Source: an uncultured Clostridia bacterium (GTDB lineage: Bacteria > Bacillota > Clostridia > Saccharofermentanales > Saccharofermentanaceae). Taken from it: a stretch of DNA of 64,000 nt. The notes under the pieces are model-generated. The model made no database searches and was not told where the DNA came from. It saw only the letters and a list, made by a program, of their open reading frames with translations. The position numbers were made by a program, and so were the translations under genes. This document shows, piece after piece, positions 1 through 7,312 of this stretch (positions within the stretch are counted from its first letter, which is position 1; every line of letters begins with the position of its first letter). The DNA lies in NCBI GenBank assembly GCA_946187935.1, contig CAMHSJ010000008.1, positions 19,961-83,960 of the forward strand. Direction: 5' to 3'.

Positions 1-652
1 AGCCGAAAAGCTTGGAATAAGTCGTGTAATCGTTCTCGTCTTTTGGAGCCTTGATCTTCCTTGAGACCTCCCAGATAAGCGCGGGGAAATAGAGTGTCCA
101 CAAAGCCATGAAGTTCGTAAGGCTGAATGCGGGAAGACTGTATTTCTGAATGGTAAATGCGATTATGTAAAGGTTAATAAAGGCCTGCACGGGATTGTGC
201 GTTATAAGGGCCAGAGGCAATGACGGCTGGATCTTCTTTTTCTTGAAGAACCACTTGCTCATCATGTAGCCGTAGATGTAGAGGATGACGAAGAAGATCA
301 GGTTTTCGCGCATGAATATGACATTCAGTGCGACCGCTATGGCCTGCACTATGACGCAGACCGTCATGACGTCTTTTTTGTATACGCGGCCAGACGGCAG
401 CGGCCTGTCCGGGAAGAGCCTCTTGTCTGTCTCAAAATCCTTGAGGTCGTCTGCGATCCTGAGCCACAAAAGGAATGCGAATACCGTAAATGCGCCTGTC
501 GCTTCCTGCGGTCCCAAGCGGATCTCGCTCCAGGTGACGCCCATGTTGAGCAGGATTATGAAATGTATCTCCAGGAAAAGGATTATCCCAAGAAGGATCC
601 TCGGGATCACAGGATATCTTTCCTTGAAATAGATGTTTAATCGCTTCAGCAT
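1..652 (-). CDS. UbiA-family prenyltransferase (partial, cut by window edge)
   Basis: Reading the minus strand from the ATG at 652 gives about 217 codons that run off the left edge, so the C-terminus is missing. The protein is hydrophobic with several membrane segments. Near residues 65-90 it has an aspartate-rich block (IADDLKDFETDKRLFPDRP) like the first Mg-diphosphate motif of UbiA enzymes, and near the cut end SRKIKAPKDENDYTTY, which resembles the second. UbiA proteins transfer a polyprenyl chain to an acceptor in the membrane; one branch makes digeranylgeranylglyceryl phosphate in archaea. The ATG overlaps the stop of psd by 7 bases, which suggests translational coupling. The acceptor cannot be told. 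Family assignment is fairly sure; substrate is open. Confidence 0.8.
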   Translation of the reverse strand, partial: MLKRLNIYFKERYPVIPRILLGIILFLEIHFIILLNMGVTWSEIRLGPQEATGAFTVFAFLLWLRIADDLKDFETDKRLFPDRPLPSGRVYKKDVMTVCVIVQAIAVALNVIFMRENLIFFVILYIYGYMMSKWFFKKKKIQPSLPLALITHNPVQAFINLYIIAFTIQKYSLPAFSLTNFMALWTLYFPALIWEVSRKIKAPKDENDYTTYSKLFG

Positions 653-1497
653 ATCTTCCTTCCTATCCTCTCGCCGAATCTTACTTTGGTCTCGATCCCC
701 TTATCACTCTGCTCCATTATATCGCTGTCTATATCAATACCGTTAACGATCATTATGACCGTAGAACCGCCGGGCTCAAAATACCCCTTCTCCTGACCCT
801 TACAGAATAGAGCATCCCCATGGTCAACGATCTTTCCCACGAGAAGAGCGCCAACCGCAACATAAGCAATGCGGCCGAAATCATCAGTCTCAAGGATACT
901 TATCTCCCTGGTGTTCTCCTTATAGATCTTGTGATCCCTGGAGATGGAGCTGACCGTGTGGAGCTTGCCCTTGATCTTCTTTCTGGATAATACCTTGCCG
1001 CTGTCCGGATAACCGAACCTGTGATAGTCACCGACACTGAGTCTGAAGACAAGGGCTGTTCCTCCCGAATAGTCTTTGCTGTCTTCTCCTAAGATCTCAT
1101 CTACGGTGTATTCCCTGCCCTTGATGTTCAGTCTGGTTTCTTCATCTATCCTGTATACCAGAAGCTTGGAGTCGGCAGGAGATATCAGGGCGTCTGAAGA
1201 CATGTCCACGGGGCGCTTGCCGGGCTTGATCTTTCTTATGAAGAAATCGTTGAAGGACTCATATTCCCTGTCTTCGAAATCGTCCATATCAATGTGCTGC
1301 TGCTCTATGAATGAAGGTATCTTCTTAGCAGATCTCCTGCCGGAATTCACCTTGCCGTAGATGCCTGATACCAGAGGTGATACGGCGAGTTTCAGGACCA
1401 GTCTTCCGAATGGGTTGTTATAAAGGAACTCCAGCTTGGAAGATCCGAACTGCTCCTCTTCGATATAAGATCCCAAATGGCGGTCGTAGATCTTCAT
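646..1497 (-). CDS. psd: Phosphatidylserine decarboxylase proenzyme
   Basis: 283 aa. It removes CO2 from phosphatidylserine-type lipids to give phosphatidylethanolamine, acting at the membrane with a pyruvoyl cofactor made by self-cleavage. The family triad is visible: Asp109 (SPADSKL), His159 (GDYHRFGYPDSG) and the cleavage-site serine Ser245 in EPGGST. The GGST form rather than LGST is seen in many Firmicutes and archaetidylserine decarboxylase-type proteins. Its stop overlaps the start of the UbiA gene, and pssA ends only 5 bases upstream, so it lies inside one operon with the enzyme that supplies its substrate. No odd features or breaks are seen. Confidence 0.95.
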   Translation of the reverse strand: MKIYDRHLGSYIEEEQFGSSKLEFLYNNPFGRLVLKLAVSPLVSGIYGKVNSGRRSAKKIPSFIEQQHIDMDDFEDREYESFNDFFIRKIKPGKRPVDMSSDALISPADSKLLVYRIDEETRLNIKGREYTVDEILGEDSKDYSGGTALVFRLSVGDYHRFGYPDSGKVLSRKKIKGKLHTVSSISRDHKIYKENTREISILETDDFGRIAYVAVGALLVGKIVDHGDALFCKGQEKGYFEPGGSTVIMIVNGIDIDSDIMEQSDKGIETKVRFGERIGRKIC

Positions 1498-1502
1498 GGA
1501 CT

Positions 1503-2114
1503 TCAGATAAACACCAGATAGACTGTGAGGAGAACTACCGCAATAAGTCCGAAGATCCCGTACCAGATCCCCTTAGGCTTGGGACACTTAAACCTGACGA
1601 TCATGAGAACTGCTACTGCTCCGATAACTGCGGAATAAAATGGCATGAAAGCCCCGTCGTCCATTACGAGTCTTAACAGATACGCAAGCGGAAATATAAG
1701 CGCAGTGTATGTAATGGGAAGACCGATGTAATGCTTGACCGCCTTTTCGCTGTCGGCAGTGGCGATGTTGAAATACGCGAGTCTTGCAACTCCGGATAAG
1801 GCGAACAGCATGAATATGATCACATCCCAGATATGCGTAAGGCCGATGTTTATGAAGATGCAGACAGGAAGCGCGATAAAGCTCACTGCATCAACGATGG
1901 AATCGAGTTCGATGCCGAACATCTTCTCTTCCTCGGTGCGCTTGCACCTTCTGGCAACCATGCCGTCAAAAAGATCGCAGATGCCTGACACCATAAGGCA
2001 GCAGAACGCATAGTTTATCTTCCCGCACGTAAATGCCAAAAACATGCCGAGGACCGCAGTAAGCAGTCCCGCATATGTAAGAATTACTGACTTGTTCCAC
2101 TTGCCTATCAACAT
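1503..2114 (-). CDS. pssA: CDP-alcohol phosphatidyltransferase, phosphatidylserine (or archaetidylserine) synthase
   Basis: 203 aa with about six membrane segments. The CDP-alcohol phosphotransferase signature DGxxAR-x11-GxxxDxxxD is complete: Asp47, Asp50-Gly51, Ala54-Arg55, Gly67, Asp71 and Asp75. The enzyme swaps CMP of a CDP-activated lipid for an alcohol, here most likely serine because psd is the next gene. The start ATG at 2114 has AGGTTGG upstream. A CarS-like CDP-lipid synthase three genes upstream could supply the donor lipid, so the true lipid may not be ordinary diacylglycerol. Type II Pss enzymes and archaetidylserine synthases share this fold, so the choice between them is open. 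Confidence 0.9.
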   Translation of the reverse strand: MLIGKWNKSVILTYAGLLTAVLGMFLAFTCGKINYAFCCLMVSGICDLFDGMVARRCKRTEEEKMFGIELDSIVDAVSFIALPVCIFINIGLTHIWDVIIFMLFALSGVARLAYFNIATADSEKAVKHYIGLPITYTALIFPLAYLLRLVMDDGAFMPFYSAVIGAVAVLMIVRFKCPKPKGIWYGIFGLIAVVLLTVYLVFI

Positions 2115-2160
2115 ATATCCAACCTAAGTCATTGTATCACACGATCTTGTCTATACTTTC

Positions 2161-2186
2161 GTACATAAAACGCCTCTTTCATGTAC
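2161..2186. promoter_or_regulatory. Inverted repeat between the dikinase-like gene and pssA
   Basis: GTACATAAAA and TTTCATGTAC form 10-base arms (9 of 10 pair) around a 6-base loop in the 92-bp gap. It lacks a T-run on the minus strand, so it may be an operator or an mRNA-processing hairpin rather than a terminator. A TACAAT box lies nearby on the minus strand, but no good -35 matches it. Confidence 0.35.
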
Positions 2187-2206
2187 AAAAGTGTGTACGG
2201 CTGAAG

Positions 2207-4711
2207 TTAATCGGTGGGACGGGTGGTCACGACTCCCGTGCTTCCGTCGATCGTTATTGTCTCACCGTCACGGATCTTGCCCATTGCGCCCTTGCAGCAG
2301 ACTATGGCAGGGATCCCGTATTCTCTTGATACGATCGCAGCATGGCAGAGTATGCCGCCGTATTCCGTGACTATTCCGGAGAGGATCGCAAACTTGGGTG
2401 TCCAGCCCGTATCGGTAAATCTGGTAACTAAGATGTCGCCCTCCTGTAGTCTGTCGATCTCGCAGAAGTCCTCTATTACCCTTGCAGTACCCGTTACCTT
2501 GCCGTTATTGGCGCCGAGGCCCCTTATAGAGCCTTCAGCAGCGGGCTCAGATATAACCTCGAAATTGTGTCCGATCTCGTTGTCACTTATATAGTTCCTG
2601 TACGCATTGTAGTAGAACCTGTTCTTCCTTATTATGAGATCCAGATCGGCTTTGCTCTTGCGGCCGTCTATGTAGTCCCACAGATCGCCGACCTTGAGCA
2701 TCCATACATCTTCTAAGGACTTAAGAACGCCGTCTGAGACGAGCTTTTTGGCGTACTCTATAGTGTACATCCTGAGCATGTAGTAGAACCTGGTGGATAC
2801 ATCGCGGAACTCCTCTCTCCACCAGAGCATCTTTCGCATAGCCGAAACCTTTTCAAGGACCTTCTTGTAGGCGGAAGAAGAGAGTTTGCCTTCAAGTCCT
2901 TCCAGGATCTCTTTGTAGACTCTGGTCCCGTTCTCCTTGTCTTTGGAAGGCGAGAATGAATCGTCCAGAAGAGCCATGTCCTTGACCATGGACACCATAA
3001 CCTCAGGCTCCTCGTAGTAACAAGGATATGTGATATCAAGTTCCTTATCCGAATGGTAGCCGTAATCAGAGATGAGCTTTTTTACCATGGGAAGACAGTG
3101 CTCATCCGAGTCAAGATCACCTGCGATATCCCTGGCGGAATTGTTTGCCCAGTAGGAACTGTCTTCACCATTTTCCCTGATCTTCCTCGTTATATCCCAC
3201 ATGTCGTAGAAAGGCAGGAGATGCGAGATGTTATCTATGCTTCCCAGAAGAGATAAGTATTCACTTTCTGATACATACTTAAGCAGGCTGTCCTTATAAA
3301 GCGACTGGTGGATGGTGTTGATGAATATCTGCCAGAAGTAAGTCGTCTCGCTCCTTAAGTATGTCTCTTTGGTGATCTTCAGGAAGGATGAGGTAATGTC
3401 TTCTATATTGCCTTCATCGTACTGCTTTTTATAGCCGTAGTAGAGATCTAAGAGTTCCTGCTTGTAGCGCTCGGCATTCTTCTTTCTGTCATTAAGAAGC
3501 TTCGTCTGCTTGATTATTATCGGCACCATGTGGCAAATGACCTTGGGCGTCGCCTTGGTGACCTTGCCGTCTCCTTCATAGTCTCCGACGATGCCGTACT
3601 CATTGTCGAACTCCCTCTCCTTATAACCTACGATCTGCTCCATGGTCTTCTTAACGGCAGTAAGGTTCCAGTAGCATCTTCCGTAGTACATCTCGCCGAG
3701 TTTGGCGGGAAGCTCATTGTCTTTAAGTATCTTGGAATCAACTATGAACTTTCTTAATGAATACTCCCAGATGTACTCGTAAAGGCTCCACATATACGGG
3801 GTGCAGACAGATGCCGATACGCCGCCGTCCTTGAAATCCGCGGTCGTCCAGACATCCCTGATGCCTGAATATTTGAGTTTGGTTATCCTTCTGGACTGAA
3901 GTATAAAGAGCTCGTCATCCTTGATGGCAAATTCAATGTCACAGGGAAATCCGTTCAGCTGCTGAATATCGGCAAAGACATTGGCATACTCTTTTATCTT
4001 CTCTTGTGAGATGAGATAGTATATATCCTTGCGCCCGATCTCTTTGCCATCGTACCAATCGTAGTGGTAGCTTTCCGGAATGGCCTTGCCGCTTACGAGG
4101 TCATCTCCAAGGCCTTCAGCGACTTCTATCACCATGGTCTTATCGTTTCCTGTGACAGGATCTATCGTAAAGCAGATGCCGCTCTTGTCAGACTGGACCA
4201 TCTCCTGGACCACAACGGACATCTTAAGGTCTTTAAGGGAGATATTGCTCGATATGAGATAGCTTAGGATAGTCTCGCCGAACATGGACTTGTAGCAGTC
4301 TATTACCCTGTCTTTGACTTCACCCGCAGGAACATTAAGGAAAGTCTCATACTGCCCTGCGAACGAGAACTCGTCAAGGTCCTCTTTGGAACCGCTGCTC
4401 CTTACGGCGTAGAGTTTATCTTTATCTAACAGAACATCTGCTTCAGATACGATGTCTTCGGGCAATGTAACACTGTTAAACAGCCCGCAGATCTTCTCTG
4501 AAGTCTCTCTTACATTGTCCTTGTTAAGTCCTGACAGCAGAAGCTCAATACCATCTTCTGCGCTGCCCCTGACCGTCCGGTCGTAGGTGTCCGTATCGAT
4601 CACAAAACCTCCGGGCACATTAAAGCCGTTTTGCTTCATGAACAAAAGATATTTGCCTTTGTTGCCCAGTTTGCCGTTATCCTTGCCGTTATCATCCAGT
4701 CTTACTAACAT
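2207..4711 (-). CDS. PEP-synthase/rifampicin-phosphotransferase-like dikinase
   Basis: 834 aa. The N-terminal part (about residues 1-290) looks like the ATP-grasp PEP/pyruvate-binding domain, with AVRSSGSKEDLDEFSFAGQ and a later EFAIKDDELFILQSR near its end. The last 90 residues are the swivelling phospho-histidine domain, with the phospho-acceptor His790 in GGILCHAAIVSREYGIPA. The roughly 400-residue middle is not a PEP synthase TIM barrel that I can recognise, so the protein is closer in plan to rifampicin phosphotransferase: ATP donates to the histidine, which donates to a substrate held by a variable domain. It starts 10 bases after the CarS-like gene and precedes pssA, so a lipid-related substrate is a reasonable guess. 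PEP synthase is an alternative. Confidence 0.75.
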   Translation of the reverse strand: MLVRLDDNGKDNGKLGNKGKYLLFMKQNGFNVPGGFVIDTDTYDRTVRGSAEDGIELLLSGLNKDNVRETSEKICGLFNSVTLPEDIVSEADVLLDKDKLYAVRSSGSKEDLDEFSFAGQYETFLNVPAGEVKDRVIDCYKSMFGETILSYLISSNISLKDLKMSVVVQEMVQSDKSGICFTIDPVTGNDKTMVIEVAEGLGDDLVSGKAIPESYHYDWYDGKEIGRKDIYYLISQEKIKEYANVFADIQQLNGFPCDIEFAIKDDELFILQSRRITKLKYSGIRDVWTTADFKDGGVSASVCTPYMWSLYEYIWEYSLRKFIVDSKILKDNELPAKLGEMYYGRCYWNLTAVKKTMEQIVGYKEREFDNEYGIVGDYEGDGKVTKATPKVICHMVPIIIKQTKLLNDRKKNAERYKQELLDLYYGYKKQYDEGNIEDITSSFLKITKETYLRSETTYFWQIFINTIHQSLYKDSLLKYVSESEYLSLLGSIDNISHLLPFYDMWDITRKIRENGEDSSYWANNSARDIAGDLDSDEHCLPMVKKLISDYGYHSDKELDITYPCYYEEPEVMVSMVKDMALLDDSFSPSKDKENGTRVYKEILEGLEGKLSSSAYKKVLEKVSAMRKMLWWREEFRDVSTRFYYMLRMYTIEYAKKLVSDGVLKSLEDVWMLKVGDLWDYIDGRKSKADLDLIIRKNRFYYNAYRNYISDNEIGHNFEVISEPAAEGSIRGLGANNGKVTGTARVIEDFCEIDRLQEGDILVTRFTDTGWTPKFAILSGIVTEYGGILCHAAIVSREYGIPAIVCCKGAMGKIRDGETITIDGSTGVVTTRPTD

Positions 4712-4721
4712 AAATACCTTC

Positions 4722-5312
4722 TCAGAACATATTCTTGCGGAGCTTCATGAAATACAGGAGCATGTTTAGCAGTATGTGAGTCAAAGCTCCGATAAGCACA
4801 TACAAAAGATACAACAATATCCCCAGCGGGTAAAATATCCACACCACCAGAGCGACGCCGAAGATGGAATCAGCCTGGTCTAAGAATATGAAGAACACCT
4901 TCTTAGGCCCCGTAAGCGTCTTGCCCGGGGTGATATCAAGCCTTCTTTTGAGGAAGCTGTTCGGCAGCTCGAAAAGAGCATACCCCAGCCCCAGCAGAAC
5001 ACCTATAAGGCAGTTAAAGCCAATGCTGTTCTCATGGTACTGGTAGAAAAACGAGAGGCTCTTCAGAGACTCATTGGTGCACAAAAGCCCCCACAACACC
5101 GAAAAGACCAGGTTAAAAAGGATATATCCCAGAAAACCCTTCCAAGTCTTGTTGTCTCCGAAGATCCTCTTATTGTCAGTAAAGTACCTGCCCCCGTCTA
5201 TGGGCTTAGCCAGGCCTTTTAAGATAGGCAATTTGCACCACAGCATGACCATTATTCCGGCAAGTATCACCGGAATCAAAGTCACATACATCATCGCAAT
5301 AATCTTAAGCAT
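4722..5312 (-). CDS. CarS-like CDP-lipid (CDP-archaeol synthase family) membrane protein
   Basis: 196 aa from the ATG at 5312; an in-frame ATG at 5396 would add 28 residues that do not look like the family. About five membrane segments. It matches the pattern of the CarS family (DUF46): DGGRYF, then KRIFGDNKTWKGF, then ELPNSFLKRRLDI-PGK, then FFIFLDQADS. CarS uses CTP to activate the phosphate of a membrane lipid, making CDP-archaeol in archaea. Bacterial members exist but their substrates are mostly unknown. The next genes carry out the steps that would follow (CDP exchange with serine, decarboxylation). I see no good ribosome binding site before 5312. Confidence 0.75.
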   Translation of the reverse strand: MLKIIAMMYVTLIPVILAGIMVMLWCKLPILKGLAKPIDGGRYFTDNKRIFGDNKTWKGFLGYILFNLVFSVLWGLLCTNESLKSLSFFYQYHENSIGFNCLIGVLLGLGYALFELPNSFLKRRLDITPGKTLTGPKKVFFIFLDQADSIFGVALVVWIFYPLGILLYLLYVLIGALTHILLNMLLYFMKLRKNMF

Positions 5313-5399
5313 ATAGCATATCGTAACACAAATACCGGATAAGACATCATTGCTGATGGAAGATTTGACTTGGCAAGATGGCGAGCCTATAATCACTTC

Positions 5400-5445
5400 A
5401 AAGGAGCAGGACCGGCAGTGGATATATGCTGGACACCGCTCCTTT
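5400..5445. repeat. Hairpin at the end of the CruF-like gene
   Basis: AAAGGAGC at 5400-5407 pairs with GCTCCTTT at 5438-5445, overlapping the stop of the CruF-like gene. On the minus strand no T-run follows, so it may be an attenuator or an mRNA 3'-end hairpin rather than a full terminator. Confidence 0.35.
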
Positions 5446-6340
5446 ATTTTTGCTCACTGATCAGACTTAGGAAGACCGTTCCTGATGCCAACAGCAAAGC
5501 AAATACGCCATACAAAGGAACCTCCTTAAAGATCCCCAACGACAGAAGGGCTGCCAAGCAGTATCCGTACATAGCAGTCCAGACAAGTATAATAGTCCGG
5601 TCTTTCTCCCCTTTGAATGTAAATCCCTTGTGCTCTTTAATTATCTGAACAACTATCCTTATCAGGATAAACACCCATAAGAGCACAAATGCCACGCAGG
5701 CAAACCACTCATCAGTGATCTTATTTAAGAACAAAGAGATGCCGCTTAACACTCCGACAACGGCAACTCCTGCAAGACCTATACCGATGGCCGTAAGGAT
5801 CTTTTTAGTAACAGAAGACTTCCCGCGTTCCAAAAACCTTTGCGCCAAATATGCAACAGCGGGTGTCTCAAACATATATCCGAGGAAATTGACCCAGATG
5901 ACGCTCATGAACATGTGGTGCGTGATATCCAAAGTGATCGGCCTTCCGTCCCAGACCCAGAAACCTCCGTTTAAACGGATAGCCGCAACATCCAACAGCA
6001 AGTCCATCGAAACGATGAGCCACCCTGTTGCGAGCGCGGTCATTATCTTTCCGAAGTTCAGCCTCTTAGCAAGCCTTAAAGCACACACCGTAAGGCCTCC
6101 CCACATAAGTCCTCCGAAGAACGGAAACTGATACGGTGCTACACCTATGCTGATATAGAAATCCGGGCTGTAATGGTAGATCCCCGTTACGCGGACCGCC
6201 AGGAGTTCAAGCGTAAACCCTGCTAAAGTTCCTGATAAGAATAACAGGATCTCATCCCAACTCTTCTTCCGTATGATATCAATCAGAAGGATCACTGTGA
6301 TGATGTAGCAGAGAATCTCAAATCCATTGATCCAGTTCAT
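5444..6340 (-). CDS. Polytopic membrane protein, resembles CruF/DUF422 carotenoid-type hydratases
   Basis: 298 aa with seven or eight membrane segments. Two conserved-looking polar stretches resemble the CruF/DUF422 family: LELLAVRVTGIYHYSP near residue 45, and LLLDVAAIRLNGGFWVWDG followed by a WVNFLGYMFETP around residues 115-160. That family includes hydratases acting on long isoprenoids in carotenoid pathways. It is the first gene of the minus-strand cluster, about 130 bases before the CarS-like gene, and the cluster ends with a UbiA prenyltransferase, another isoprenoid enzyme. The match is by pattern only; it could be an unrelated membrane protein. Confidence 0.5.
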   Translation of the reverse strand: MNWINGFEILCYIITVILLIDIIRKKSWDEILLFLSGTLAGFTLELLAVRVTGIYHYSPDFYISIGVAPYQFPFFGGLMWGGLTVCALRLAKRLNFGKIMTALATGWLIVSMDLLLDVAAIRLNGGFWVWDGRPITLDITHHMFMSVIWVNFLGYMFETPAVAYLAQRFLERGKSSVTKKILTAIGIGLAGVAVVGVLSGISLFLNKITDEWFACVAFVLLWVFILIRIVVQIIKEHKGFTFKGEKDRTIILVWTAMYGYCLAALLSLGIFKEVPLYGVFALLLASGTVFLSLISEQK

Positions 6341-6418
6341 GTCTTCTTCCTTGTCAGAGGACTTCCTTCAAAGTTCAAAATCCTTGGCCCGCAGCCTTCC
6401 GCAGAAATGGTGATTAGA

Positions 6419-6474
6419 AATGCCTCCCGCGGACTTCCGCAGGGCGAAGCCCGAGGACCTTAGCGGGAGGCATT
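6419..6474. repeat. Strong stem-loop with inner hairpin downstream of the tRNA
   Basis: AATGCCTCCCGC at 6419-6430 pairs perfectly with GCGGGAGGCATT at 6463-6474. The 32-base loop holds a second hairpin, GGGCGAAGCCC. It starts 13 bases past the encoded CCA of the tRNA, so it could end that transcript, though no T-run of note follows on the minus strand. A small structured RNA or palindromic element is possible. Confidence 0.6.
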
Positions 6475-6487
6475 TACAATCACACCC

Positions 6488-6562
6488 TGGCGCCTCAAAC
6501 AGGAATCGAACCCGTATCTACAGTACCGGAAACTGTTATTCTATCCATTGGACTATTGAGGC
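6488..6562 (-). tRNA. tRNA-Arg (anticodon CCG)
   Basis: On the minus strand the acceptor stem GCCTCAA pairs with TTGAGGC in full. The anticodon stem ACAGT/ACTGT holds the loop TTCCGGT, giving anticodon CCG, which reads the arginine codon CGG. The T arm is ACGGG-TTCGATT-CCTGT. The discriminator base is G and the CCA tail is encoded. The D stem carries one mismatch. Confidence 0.95.
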
Positions 6563-6751
6563 ATGCCTTATTATTATGCCACAGAATAAGGTGCTTTTGT
6601 TACCCTAGAAGATCCTGCACAAATAGTCTCAATATTCGCCAAAAAGTCTCAATTTTAGGCTTAAAAAACCAAATCACAAAAGATCATCCCCACAAATTCA
6701 TTTATCCGGATTAGACTCCAAAAAGGAACAATTATTAAGGAGTCTTCAAGT

Positions 6752-7312
6752 ATGGTAAGTATTGCTAGAACAGATTCACAATACACTGAATGGATAAACG
6801 ACATTTGTCTCCGCTTTGAGCAAAAACAGATAAGCGCAGCTTACAAAGTTAACGCTGAACTATTAAGATTCTATTGGGAACTAGGAAGAGAAATATCTAT
6901 CAGAGAAGAAGAAAATACATACGGCAAGAGTTTCTTTAAGAAGCTTAGCTCTGATCTATCCAAAAGAATACCTGATGTAAAATCTTTCTCTATTACAAAT
7001 CTGCATTATATGAAATGGTTTTATGAGCTATACCCTAACGCAGAGAATTTACCACAAGCTGGGGTAAATTCTTCCATTGCTCAAGCGAACGATTCCGAAT
7101 ACATGATCTTCTGCATCCCTTTTCTAATAAGCTTCGATGCCAACAATAAGTCACTCGCTTTTGTTCTCGTAAAGCACCTTAAGAAGGCCGACGATCTCAT
7201 CAGCGGTCTTTGCCTGGCTCATGCTCGTAGGCTTAAATGCCATGTAAGGAAGACCCGTTGCACATATCTGACATCTCGCGCTATAGAACTCATCCTGCAT
7301 GAGAGCTCCTAA
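6752..7312 (+). pseudogene. DUF1016 (YhcG-type) gene fragment, truncated
   Basis: The ATG follows a good AAGGAG. About the first 125 codons look like the N-terminal DUF1016 domain of YhcG-type PDDEXK nucleases (AYKVNAELLRFYWELGREI, then SITNLHYMKWFYELYP). Similarity stops near QANDSEYMIFCIPF at about 7120; family members continue from there for 150-200 more residues with the nuclease domain. The remaining codons read through antisense mfd sequence, which ends at 7151. So a break near 7120-7150 removed the nuclease part, and the gene is most likely dead. Such proteins are often linked to restriction or mobile DNA. Confidence 0.75.
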
